This document shows, in pieces, positions 1 to 7,266 of a DNA stretch of 64,000 nt. The notes under the pieces are model-generated. The model saw only the letters and a program-made list of their open reading frames with translations. It had not been told where the DNA came from and ran no database searches. The stretch comes from Massilia arenae (GTDB lineage Bacteria > Pseudomonadota > Gammaproteobacteria > Burkholderiales > Burkholderiaceae_D). Each line of letters begins with the position of its first letter. Position 1 is the stretch's first letter. The DNA lies in contig NZ_VPFD01000017.1 in the NCBI RefSeq assembly GCF_008014745.1, positions 1 to 64,000 of the forward strand, read 5' to 3'. Position numbers and translations under genes: made by a program.

Positions 1-1
1 A

Positions 2-91
2 ACGCCCGTCCTCGCGCTCAAGGAATGGCAACAGAAGCGACCTGAGTTATTCGTTAAACGCGTTTATGATCAAACGGGACTCGACAGCTAA
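2..91 (+). pseudogene. C-terminal end of an IS481/IS3-like transposase (5' part outside window)
   Basis: The second frame from the window edge reads 29 codons to a TAA at 89-91. The peptide includes PVLALKEWQQKRPELFVKR, and resembles the C-terminal tail of DDE integrase-type transposases (the TP-x-AL-x-W-x-x-x-x-PELF-x-K pattern of the IS481 family, by recollection). Whether the element is intact upstream cannot be seen. AT-rich sequence follows, unlike the GC-rich genes downstream, consistent with an insertion boundary next to the exopolysaccharide locus. Confidence 0.6.
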
Positions 92-179
92 TGTCGAATT
101 ATTATAATAAATGGTAGGGGAAATCTGTATGTGGCTTACAGTCTTTATCAAGGTATTTCGTGAGAAATATGACACATCT

Positions 180-201
180 AGCCCAATGGGCTTGGGCTTT
201 T
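180..201 (+). terminator. Putative intrinsic terminator after the transposase tail
   Basis: AGCCCAA (180-186) and TTGGGCT (192-198) form a perfect 7-bp stem around a 5-nt loop, followed by three T residues. It lies 89 nt after the transposase stop and before the exopolysaccharide genes, so it could insulate them. The T-run is short. Confidence 0.4.
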
Positions 202-364
202 CGACGATCTTGTCAATGTGAATTTAATGAGGGATGGTAAAGCCATGCTCGGCAGTGTTAAATGTTTATTGCTCATGCATGGTTTGATATTAATCACGCC
301 CGACCGAGCGCAGAAAAAATAGAATTTGAATGTAAATTCATTTCATGCGGAGGGTGGGAATAAA
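202..364. other. AT-rich upstream region of the exopolysaccharide locus
   Basis: No credible gene is seen. The stretch is clearly more AT-rich than the following genes and presumably holds the promoter for the operon starting at 365. I could not pick a convincing -35/-10 pair. Confidence 0.3.
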
Positions 365-1621
365 ATGGGCATCGAAAACACCACCGCTCATGCGATTCCA
401 GCCAATTTCTGGAAAGAAGGAAGTCCGTCCTTTGCAGCCCATGCAGACAAGAACATCGTCTTCAACCGCTTTTACGATAGCGCCATTCCAGATTTTGCCG
501 ACGCGTCTCTCGAACGCCTCTATGAAAATATCTACTGCACCCTGACCCGGATCGGCCTCTACGAGCGGCTCGACGACATCCACACCTTCGCCGCCGCCGA
601 CGAGCATGACATCGTCCTGCTGATCCTGTTCCGGATCGATCGCAACACGGTTCGCATCGTCAACCAGCAGATTGCCCTGAGCGCGGGCGATCTCGCTTAT
701 TTCGCCGTCAACGTGTTTTCCCGCTACCCGGCGGCAAGGCGCATCGAAGGCTACGCGCTCGACACGCCCGTTGACTCGTCCACCTTCGCGTCCACCTTCG
801 CATCCACCTTCTCCTTCCCCGTCCAGGTCCTGCCCCAGCTGGAAGAGAACGTGGTCGCGCTTCCGTCGAGCGCGGACGCCTATATGGGTCAGCTGGGCAA
901 GAGCACCCGGGAACTGATGCGGCGCAGTATGCGCAAGTGCGCAGCGCAGTTTCCTTCCTGCCGTTTCGAGGTCCTGTCGACGCACCAGATCACGCCGCGC
1001 CACGTGCGCGAACTGGTCGACCTGACCGATCAGCGGATGGATGCGCGCAATGCCACGCCATATGTCGAGAATTCCGACATCGACCGCATCGTACGCCTGG
1101 CGCGCAGCCACGGCTACCTCGGCATCATGCTGATCGACGACACCATCGTGGCGGCCTGCCTCTGCTCCAGGGTCGGGAAGCGGCACTTCCTGCACCTGGT
1201 TGGCCACGCCCCACGTTTCGATGCCTACCGGCTAGGCCGCCAGGTAACCCTGCATACCATCTACCATGCCATCGCCATCGGCGGCCGGGAGCTGTGGATG
1301 ATGGGGGGGCATCATGACTGGAAGTCCCATTTCCTGGCACGCCGCAAGACGCTCGGCAGCGTGACGATCTACCGTTCCCGCGTTGCTGCGCTCGTCTGTT
1401 GGCGCACCTTGTTGCGCAACGCCGCGCGTACCCGGCTGCACAGTCTCCGACTGCTCGTGACGACGGTGCAGGCCCGGGACGGCGCTGGCAAGCGGCTCCT
1501 GGTCCATTCGTTCGCCGCGCTGCGCCATGCCAAAAAAGGCCTGCGGCGCCTGCGCTCCCTTCTGGCGGGTGGAGCGGGCAAGCCGAGCCTCCGGCGCAAT
1601 GGGGACAGTACCGATGCCTGA
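365..1621 (+). CDS. BioF2/CelD-type GNAT acetyltransferase, exopolysaccharide locus (copy 1)
   Basis: This 418-residue protein resembles the acetyltransferase family (Acetyltransf_6, BioF2/CelD-like) found in polysaccharide clusters. It probably transfers an acyl group to a sugar or amino-sugar, but the substrate is unknown. Family-like features are a basic helix YMGQLGKSTRELMRRS near residue 172, a strand-rich segment around 273 (HFLHLVGHAPRFDAYRLGRQ), and a closing GGHHDWKSHFL motif matching the D-x-YK element of the family. The ATG at 365 is preferred over an upstream TTG at 326 because GGAGGG lies about 10 nt before it. Three 12-bp repeats at 779-814 encode STFASTFASTF. The next gene is a diverged paralogue. 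Confidence 0.7.
   Translation: MGIENTTAHAIPANFWKEGSPSFAAHADKNIVFNRFYDSAIPDFADASLERLYENIYCTLTRIGLYERLDDIHTFAAADEHDIVLLILFRIDRNTVRIVNQQIALSAGDLAYFAVNVFSRYPAARRIEGYALDTPVDSSTFASTFASTFSFPVQVLPQLEENVVALPSSADAYMGQLGKSTRELMRRSMRKCAAQFPSCRFEVLSTHQITPRHVRELVDLTDQRMDARNATPYVENSDIDRIVRLARSHGYLGIMLIDDTIVAACLCSRVGKRHFLHLVGHAPRFDAYRLGRQVTLHTIYHAIAIGGRELWMMGGHHDWKSHFLARRKTLGSVTIYRSRVAALVCWRTLLRNAARTRLHSLRLLVTTVQARDGAGKRLLVHSFAALRHAKKGLRRLRSLLAGGAGKPSLRRNGDSTDA
779..814 (+). repeat. Three in-frame 12-bp tandem repeats in the first acetyltransferase gene
   Basis: TCCACCTTCGCG, TCCACCTTCGCA and TCCACCTTCTCC follow each other (779-790, 791-802, 803-814) and encode repeated S-T-F-(A/S). A length change of 12 bp keeps the frame. 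Confidence 0.85.
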
Positions 1622-1688
1622 CGGCCTGCGGACCATGAGGACGGGCGCCGTGCCGCTGGCCTTCGGACCAATATCACATGGTGGAACA

Positions 1689-2741
1689 ATGAATGATCGA
1701 CTCGACGATCGACTCGACCTGGCAAGCGGTGCGGCGCGGCAAGAAGCGGTGCTCGTAGGGCGGCCCTTTCCGCCGTCGCTGCGCGTCCTGCTCGAGACCT
1801 GCCACGAAAACGTGTTCTGCACCGATGCGCGCTGCGCGGCCCTCCCGGCCGACGCCGAGGTGGCCTGCTATCTCGCGCTGCGCGACGGCGACCCGGTCAC
1901 GGGCGTGCTGTATCGCCGCGAAGGGCGCACGATCACCGTCTTGAGCGAGCTGCTCTCCATTGCAGGCGGCGCGCTCGATCAGATGGCGCGCTGCCTGTTC
2001 GCGCGGCATCAGGGTGTCCACCTGATCCACTTCCCGTCGGTGCAGACGCCGCCCTGGCCCCTGCCGTTTCCGTGCCAGCGCTACGAAGCCACCGAAGACC
2101 TCGTGATCTCGCTGCCGGGCACGGCCGAAGCCTATCTCGCCAGCCTCGGCCCGAATACCCGTGCGGCGATCCGGCGCGCCCAGCGGGCGGTCGCGCAGCA
2201 GGCGCCCGATCTGGCGTTTTCCTTCCACGGCCCCGACACCATCGACCGCGCCGATGTCGCCGCCCTGGTCGAGCTCAACTGCCTGCGCCTGGCCAGCAAG
2301 CGACAGGCCCCGAGCCATACGGTGGACTCGGTGGCCACGCTCCAGAGCATGCTCGGCGCGTACGGATGCGTGCTGTTTGCCCGTAGTGGCGGCCGCATCC
2401 GCGCCGGCGTGGCGTGTACCCATGTGGGCCGGCATGCCTACATGCACGTGATCGCGCACGATCCCAGCTTTGACCAGTCCCGGCTCGGCCTGCTGTGCTG
2501 CTTCATGAGCATCTGCGAGTCGATCCGGTGCGGCATGCGCGAGTACCACCTGCTCTCCGGCCGCTATGACTACAAGCGCAGGCTGCTCGGGCAGCAGCGC
2601 GACTTCGACCGCATCGTCGTCTACCGTTCGCTCGCCTCGGTCGTGGCGAGCCTGCCGACCTATGCCCGTACCCTGGTACGCGGGCGGGGGCGACAGGCCA
2701 AACAGCGCATTTCGTCCTGGAGACGATCGTGGAAATCCTAG
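1689..2741 (+). CDS. BioF2/CelD-type GNAT acetyltransferase, exopolysaccharide locus (copy 2)
   Basis: This 350-residue protein is a tandem paralogue of the preceding one. Matching blocks are LGPNTRAAIRRAQRA (about residue 147), LVELNCLRLASK, HAYMHVIAHDPSFDQSRLG (about 248), and LLSGRYDYKRRLLG followed by IVVYRS near the end. The D-Y-K motif is typical of BioF2/CelD-like acetyltransferases, so an acyltransfer role on the polysaccharide or a precursor is inferred. The ATG at 1689 was chosen because upstream in-frame codons overlap or crowd the previous gene; its ribosome site (GGTGG) is weak, so 1635 is possible. A 12-bp repeat at 1695-1718 duplicates D-R-L-D. Confidence 0.68.
   Translation: MNDRLDDRLDLASGAARQEAVLVGRPFPPSLRVLLETCHENVFCTDARCAALPADAEVACYLALRDGDPVTGVLYRREGRTITVLSELLSIAGGALDQMARCLFARHQGVHLIHFPSVQTPPWPLPFPCQRYEATEDLVISLPGTAEAYLASLGPNTRAAIRRAQRAVAQQAPDLAFSFHGPDTIDRADVAALVELNCLRLASKRQAPSHTVDSVATLQSMLGAYGCVLFARSGGRIRAGVACTHVGRHAYMHVIAHDPSFDQSRLGLLCCFMSICESIRCGMREYHLLSGRYDYKRRLLGQQRDFDRIVVYRSLASVVASLPTYARTLVRGRGRQAKQRISSWRRSWKS
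1695..1718 (+). repeat. Two in-frame 12-bp tandem repeats
   Basis: GATCGACTCGAC occurs twice in a row directly after the start codon of the second acetyltransferase, giving DRLDDRLD. Confidence 0.85.
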
Positions 2742-2953
2742 ATATCAGTCGACCCCTGTCCGAACGGGAGCGCAGCGGCCCGCCCGAACAGTTGCCATTG
2801 CTGTGGGACGAGGCAGAGGCGCCGGCTCCCGGGCATCCGGCGCCACGCGCGGCAAGCGAGCGCGATGCCGTCATCGAACGCGAGACGCGGCGCGCCAAGA
2901 CAGTGCTCCTGACGCTGCTCGGCGCGATCCTGCTGGCTTCCCACTTCCTTTGA
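2729..2953 (+). CDS. Small single-helix membrane protein of the exopolysaccharide locus
   Basis: This 74-residue frame starts at GTG with GGAGAC about 5 nt upstream and overlaps the previous gene by 13 nt, a spacing typical of this operon. The first 55 residues are polar and rich in E, R and P. The last 17 or so (TVLLTLLGAILLASHFL) form one hydrophobic helix ending at the C terminus, so it would be a tail-anchored type inner-membrane protein. No family is recognised. Position and overlap support it being real; the short length keeps confidence moderate. Confidence 0.5.
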   Translation: MEILDISRPLSERERSGPPEQLPLLWDEAEAPAPGHPAPRAASERDAVIERETRRAKTVLLTLLGAILLASHFL

Positions 2954-2968
2954 AACGAGGGCGCGCAC

Positions 2969-4117
2969 ATGCCTGGAGCAACAGCCATGAACCGTGAAAA
3001 GAAGATCGTGATGCTCGGAACCCATGTCGACGGCTGCGGCGGCATCGCATCGGTCATCGCGGTATACCGGGCCGCTGGGCTGCTCGCCCGGCGCGACATC
3101 GTCTATCTTCCGACGCATCGCACCGGGCCGGGACGGGCCAAGGTCCACCTGTTCGCGCAGGCCCTGCTGGCCCTGGTCCGCCTCCTGGCCGGGGGCGAAG
3201 TCGCGCTGCTGCACATCCATGTGGCCATCAACGCCAGCTTCTGGCGCAAGTATGTCTTCTTCCTGCTGGGATATCTGTGCCGCGTGCCGGTCGCGCTGCA
3301 CCTGCACGCGGGGCGCTACCCGGACTACTACCGCAGCGGCTGCGGCCCGCTGGCGCGCCTGCTGATGCGCTTCGCCTTCGACCGGGCGCGGGCCGTCGTC
3401 GTCGTCTCGGGCGAGCTGCAGGCCTGGGTGCGCACCGTCTCTTCCCAGGGCCGCGTCGTCGTCCTGCACAACCCGGTGGTGCTGCCGCAGCATGCCCATG
3501 GGGCTGAACCTGCACCCGCGCGCGCACCGGCGACCTTGCTCTTCCTCGGCCATCTGGAGGCAAGCAAGGGCTGCCACGACCTGCTGCGCGCGATGCGCAC
3601 GATCGTCGCCGCCGTGCCGCAGGCGCGGCTGCTGCTGTGCGGTGACGGGCAGCGCGACGAGGCGCGCGCGCTTGTCGCGGCGCTCGGGCTGCAGGCCAAT
3701 GTCGACTTGCCGGGCTGGGTCGACGCAGGCGAACGGGCGGCCCTGCTCGACGCGGCGACCGTCTTCGTGCTGCCGTCGCACGCCGAAGGCTTGCCGATGA
3801 GTCTGCTTGAGGCGATGGCGCATGGCGTCCCGGTCGTCGCCACGGCGGTCGGCGGTATCCCGGAGGCGGTGCGCGATGGGGTGGAAGGCGTGCTGATCGC
3901 GCCCGGCGACACGGCGGCGCTGGCCGACGCGGTGCTCGGCCTGCTGGCCGACCCCGATGCCCGCACGCGCCTGGGCGCCGCCGGCCGCGAGCGGGTCCGG
4001 ACCGAGTTCTCCAGCACGCGGATGATCGCCACGCTGGAAGACCTGTACGAGAAACTGGCGGCCAGGGAGGCGCGCCGCCCCGGGGCGCGCGAGCGCTTCG
4101 ACGAGAAAATCGGCTGA
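2969..4117 (+). CDS. Glycosyltransferase family 4 (GT-B fold)
   Basis: A 382-residue GT-B glycosyltransferase. The N-terminal acceptor domain has the glycine-rich loop DGCGGIASV near residue 20. The C-terminal donor domain begins with LLFLGHLEASKGCHDLL (about 190) and carries the E-x7-E nucleotide-sugar motif in EGLPMSLLEAMAHGVPVV (about 272). It should add one sugar from a nucleotide donor to the lipid-linked repeat unit at the cytoplasmic face. The start may be 2969 (CGAGGG upstream) or the ATG at 2987 (GGAG upstream). Specificity cannot be read. Confidence 0.88.
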   Translation: MPGATAMNREKKIVMLGTHVDGCGGIASVIAVYRAAGLLARRDIVYLPTHRTGPGRAKVHLFAQALLALVRLLAGGEVALLHIHVAINASFWRKYVFFLLGYLCRVPVALHLHAGRYPDYYRSGCGPLARLLMRFAFDRARAVVVVSGELQAWVRTVSSQGRVVVLHNPVVLPQHAHGAEPAPARAPATLLFLGHLEASKGCHDLLRAMRTIVAAVPQARLLLCGDGQRDEARALVAALGLQANVDLPGWVDAGERAALLDAATVFVLPSHAEGLPMSLLEAMAHGVPVVATAVGGIPEAVRDGVEGVLIAPGDTAALADAVLGLLADPDARTRLGAAGRERVRTEFSSTRMIATLEDLYEKLAAREARRPGARERFDEKIG

Positions 4118-4146
4118 CCGTGCCGGGGCCTGACGAGGGGGAATCC

Positions 4147-5196
4147 ATGAAGATCTGGTTCGATCTATCCAATTCGCCGCACATCAATATGTTCCGCACG
4201 ATGATCCGCGACCTGCAGCGGTCCCACGAGGTGATCGTCACCAGCCGTCCGCTGGCCAATACCGAGGACTTGTTGCGCATGCACCGTATCCCGTACACGA
4301 CGGTGGGCGTGCACTATGGCCGCTCCCTGATCGGCAAGACCTGCGGCTTCCCGATCCGCGTCGCGCAACTGGTGCGCTTCCTGCGCCGGCGCGGGGTCGA
4401 TGTGGCGGTGTCGCAGAGCTCCTTCCACTCGCCGGTCGTGGCCCGGCTGCTGGGAATCCGGTCGGTCTACCTGAACGACAACGAGCACGCGGCCGGCAAC
4501 GTGCCGGCCTTCGCCTGCGCCGACCGGATCATGGTGCCAGAATTTCTTACGGCCCAGAATCTCAGGCGTCAGGGCGCGTCGCTGGCCAAGGTGGAACGCT
4601 ATCCCGGCGTGAAGGAGGGGATCTACCTGTGGGAGTATGCGCAGCGTTGTTCGGCCTCGGCCCCAGGCTCGGCGTCGGCGGCGGCGCGCGCCCGCGATCC
4701 GCAGGCGCGGCCGCGCATCTTCGTCCGCCCCGAACCCTGGACAGCCCAGTATTACCGCGGACCGCGCAATTTCCTGGACGACGTCATCGGCGCGTTGCAG
4801 CACCGCGCCAGCGTCACCGTGCTGCCGCGCTCCCGCGAGCAGTACCTGCATTACGCCGGCCCTGCGTTCAAACACTGCCGCACCCTGTCCGGCGTGATCG
4901 ACATCGATACCATCGCCGGCGAGTGCGACCTGTTCATCGGCGCGGGCGGCACCATGACGCGCGAGATGGCCGTGCTGGGCGTGCCCACGATCTCGGTCTA
5001 CCAGGACGCGCTGCTCAACGTCGATCGCTACCTGATCGCCGAGGGCGCCTGCGCCCACCTGCCGGCGCTGACCGCGCAGGACGCCCTGGACTACCTGGCC
5101 TCGCGCGAGCGGGCCGGCCCCAACGCCGGCCTGCTCGCCAAGGGGCGCGCCGCCTACGACATGATCAAGCACGAGGTGACCCATGCACACGCCTGA
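4147..5196 (+). CDS. DUF354 family protein (GT-B/epimerase-like fold)
   Basis: A 349-residue protein opening with MKIWFDLSNSPHINMF and containing GAGGTMTREMAVLGVPTISVY near residue 264. Both are characteristic of DUF354, a family related in fold to UDP-GlcNAc 2-epimerases and MurG-like GT-B enzymes and found in surface polysaccharide clusters. It probably acts on a nucleotide sugar or adds a sugar, but no biochemical role is certain. The ATG at 4147 is preferred to a GTG at 4120 because AGGGGG sits about 6 nt before it. Its end overlaps the next gene by 14 nt, indicating translational coupling. Confidence 0.75.
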   Translation: MKIWFDLSNSPHINMFRTMIRDLQRSHEVIVTSRPLANTEDLLRMHRIPYTTVGVHYGRSLIGKTCGFPIRVAQLVRFLRRRGVDVAVSQSSFHSPVVARLLGIRSVYLNDNEHAAGNVPAFACADRIMVPEFLTAQNLRRQGASLAKVERYPGVKEGIYLWEYAQRCSASAPGSASAAARARDPQARPRIFVRPEPWTAQYYRGPRNFLDDVIGALQHRASVTVLPRSREQYLHYAGPAFKHCRTLSGVIDIDTIAGECDLFIGAGGTMTREMAVLGVPTISVYQDALLNVDRYLIAEGACAHLPALTAQDALDYLASRERAGPNAGLLAKGRAAYDMIKHEVTHAHA

Positions 5197-6370
5197 CACG
5201 CCCCGCATCCGCATCGCCATTGCCGGCCTGGGCAAGATGGGCCTGTCGCACCAGGCCATCGTCAACGCCCACCCCGACCTCGAGCTGGTCGCCGTCTGCG
5301 ATCCCGCCACCTGGTTGCTCGACATCATCGGGCGCTACACAAAGGTGGCCACCTACAGCGACTATGCGCGCATGCTCGAGCGCGAGCGGCTAGACGCGGT
5401 GCTGGTCGCCACGCCATCGCGGCTGCACGCGCGGATGGTGCGCGCGGCGCTCGAGCACGGCCTCGACGTGTTCTGCGAAAAGCCGTTCTGCCTGGACGTC
5501 GAAGAAGGCGCGCGCCTGGTGGCGCTGGCCGCCGAGCGCGGCGCGGTCACCCAGGTCGGCTACCACAACCGCTTCCTGGGCACCTTCGAAGAGGCCAGGC
5601 GCCTGCTCGACGTGGACGCGATCGGACGCGTACACCACGCGCGCGTCGACTGCTATGGCCCGGTGGTATTGCGACCGAAGGGCGTCACCTGGCGCAGCAG
5701 CCGCAACGAGGGCGGCGGCTGCCTGTACGACTATGCATGCCACGGAATCGACCTGCTCAATTTCACGGTCGGCGCGCCGAGCGGCGTATCGGGTTCGATC
5801 CTCAGCAGCGTATTTTCCGCCTCGGCTGACGACGAGGTGTACGCCAACCTGGCTTACGCGGACGGCAAGACCGCGCAGCTGTCCGCCAACTGGAGCGACG
5901 ACAGTCACCGCAAGATGTCGACCACGCTCGTGCTGTGGGGCACCAACGGCAAGATCGAGGCCAGCCGCCAGGAGCTGCACATCCACCTGCGCGCGCCGGT
6001 GGCGGCGCGCCCCGACCTGGCGCCAGGCTGGAACGTCCGCTATACCACCGAGCTGACCAGGCCGGTGTGGTTCTACCTGCGCGGCGAAGAGTATTCGGCA
6101 CAGATCGATTATTTCGCCGAATCGATCCGGCAGCGCCGGGTCGACAGCCATTGCAGCCTTGCCGCTGGCATGACCGCCGACATCGTGGCCGACATGATCT
6201 GGCGCGACGCCGCCAGCGCGGCCGGCGCCGGTGCGGGTGCCGGTGCCGGGGCGGGCGCCGCCACGGACCTGGTGACCGCGCGCGGCGTTCCAGGGCGCTG
6301 GGGAAGACTGCGCGACGCGGTGCTGAGTTCGCCCGAGACGATCATGAAGGCATTGAAAGGGAGCCCTTGA
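5183..6370 (+). CDS. Gfo/Idh/MocA family sugar oxidoreductase
   Basis: A 395-residue NAD(P)-dependent oxidoreductase. The N-terminal Rossmann fold has AGLGKMG (about residue 14), and the family EKPFCLD motif is near residue 97. The CHGIDLL segment near 185 supplies the conserved histidine region of the C-terminal domain. Such enzymes oxidise or reduce nucleotide sugars or polyols during unusual-sugar synthesis, which fits this locus. Residues about 347-360 are an Ala-Gly run (AGAGAGAGAGA) encoded by GC-rich 6-bp repeats and are not part of the usual fold. The gene ends in TGATG shared with the next start. Confidence 0.85.
   Translation: MHTPDTPRIRIAIAGLGKMGLSHQAIVNAHPDLELVAVCDPATWLLDIIGRYTKVATYSDYARMLERERLDAVLVATPSRLHARMVRAALEHGLDVFCEKPFCLDVEEGARLVALAAERGAVTQVGYHNRFLGTFEEARRLLDVDAIGRVHHARVDCYGPVVLRPKGVTWRSSRNEGGGCLYDYACHGIDLLNFTVGAPSGVSGSILSSVFSASADDEVYANLAYADGKTAQLSANWSDDSHRKMSTTLVLWGTNGKIEASRQELHIHLRAPVAARPDLAPGWNVRYTTELTRPVWFYLRGEEYSAQIDYFAESIRQRRVDSHCSLAAGMTADIVADMIWRDAASAAGAGAGAGAGAGAATDLVTARGVPGRWGRLRDAVLSSPETIMKALKGSP
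6221..6261 (+). repeat. Ala-Gly coding microsatellite
   Basis: Imperfect 6-bp GCCGGT/GCCGGG-type units encode alternating Ala and Gly inside the Gfo/Idh gene, shortly before its end. The tract is in frame and could vary by slippage without destroying the reading frame. Confidence 0.7.
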
Positions 6371-7266
6371 TGGACCGTATTCTATTTGGAGATAACCAGT
6401 TCTTCGGCATCAACCACATGTCGGACGAGCATGCGCGGGCCCAGAGCATGCAGTTCCAGAGCAACGAGGCCATCATGGCGATGCTCGACGGCGTCCTCGA
6501 AGAAGGCATCGAGGTGCTGATGTGCACCACCCACGAGCGGGTCGCCGCGATCTGCGAGTCCATTCGCGCGCAGCCGGCGCGCTACCGCCAGCTGAAGATC
6601 TATCCCTGCATGCCTTACGCACACAAGTATGCCAATGCCGTGTCCGATCTGGGGATCGTCGAGGCGGTCCGCAAATTCCTGCCGGACGAATCGCCGCTGA
6701 CAGCGGCGGTCAAGAGCGGCATCGCAGTGGCGCGGCGCGACGTCGACGCCCTGATCCGGCGTCTGATCGACGCCGAGATGAAGATGTTCGTGGCGATCCC
6801 GACACCGGTCATCTTCCTGCAAAACGTGGTCACCGACCTGGCGCTGGGCCTGGGCTTTCACGACGCGCTGCGTACCTTCCACGACCATGTGCGCGAGCGC
6901 TATGGGGCCGAACCGGGCTTCATCACCATGAACCTGCCGCGGCTGCTCGAGGCACTCGACGCGATGGGCATCGACAATCCGATCGTGTGCGCCAACGTCA
7001 ACAAGATCGGCTTTCGGATGTGCGGCGGCTTGCCGGCCTACGAAGAAACCGTCGCTTCGCGCAAGTTCCGCGCGGTGGCGATGTCGGTGTTCGCTTCCGG
7101 TGCGATCCCGGCCGAGGAGGCGATCGAGTACGTCTGTGGCCAGCCGCGCATCGAATCGATCGTGTTCGGCGCCTCCAGCCTGGGCAAGGTGCGCCATACC
7201 AAATACCTGATCGACCGCTATACGGCGCTGGGAAGGGGCGAGTCATGCAGCGTGCGGGTACAGTGA
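6370..7266 (+). CDS. Protein of unknown function in the exopolysaccharide locus
   Basis: A 298-residue soluble protein beginning MDRILFGDNQFFGINHMS, with its ATG overlapping the previous stop by one base (TGATG). I do not recognise a family with certainty. The alternation of strand and helix, GIEVLMCTTHE near residue 50, FITMNLPRLLEALDAMGI near 180 and repeated small-residue strand ends suggest a TIM-barrel-like fold, which is inference only. No signal peptide or membrane helix is seen. Position between an oxidoreductase and a formyltransferase-like gene suggests a role in making or modifying a sugar precursor. Confidence 0.7.
   Translation: MDRILFGDNQFFGINHMSDEHARAQSMQFQSNEAIMAMLDGVLEEGIEVLMCTTHERVAAICESIRAQPARYRQLKIYPCMPYAHKYANAVSDLGIVEAVRKFLPDESPLTAAVKSGIAVARRDVDALIRRLIDAEMKMFVAIPTPVIFLQNVVTDLALGLGFHDALRTFHDHVRERYGAEPGFITMNLPRLLEALDAMGIDNPIVCANVNKIGFRMCGGLPAYEETVASRKFRAVAMSVFASGAIPAEEAIEYVCGQPRIESIVFGASSLGKVRHTKYLIDRYTALGRGESCSVRVQ

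Noticed and set aside
2-201. Complete insertion sequence with terminal inverted repeat
   Set aside because: Only the transposase tail is in the window and no matching end repeat can be paired.
6522-7244. Upstream in-frame extension of the formyltransferase-like gene
   Set aside because: The extension overlaps another well-supported gene in a different frame and has shadow-like composition; the ATG at 7245 has a strong ribosome site.
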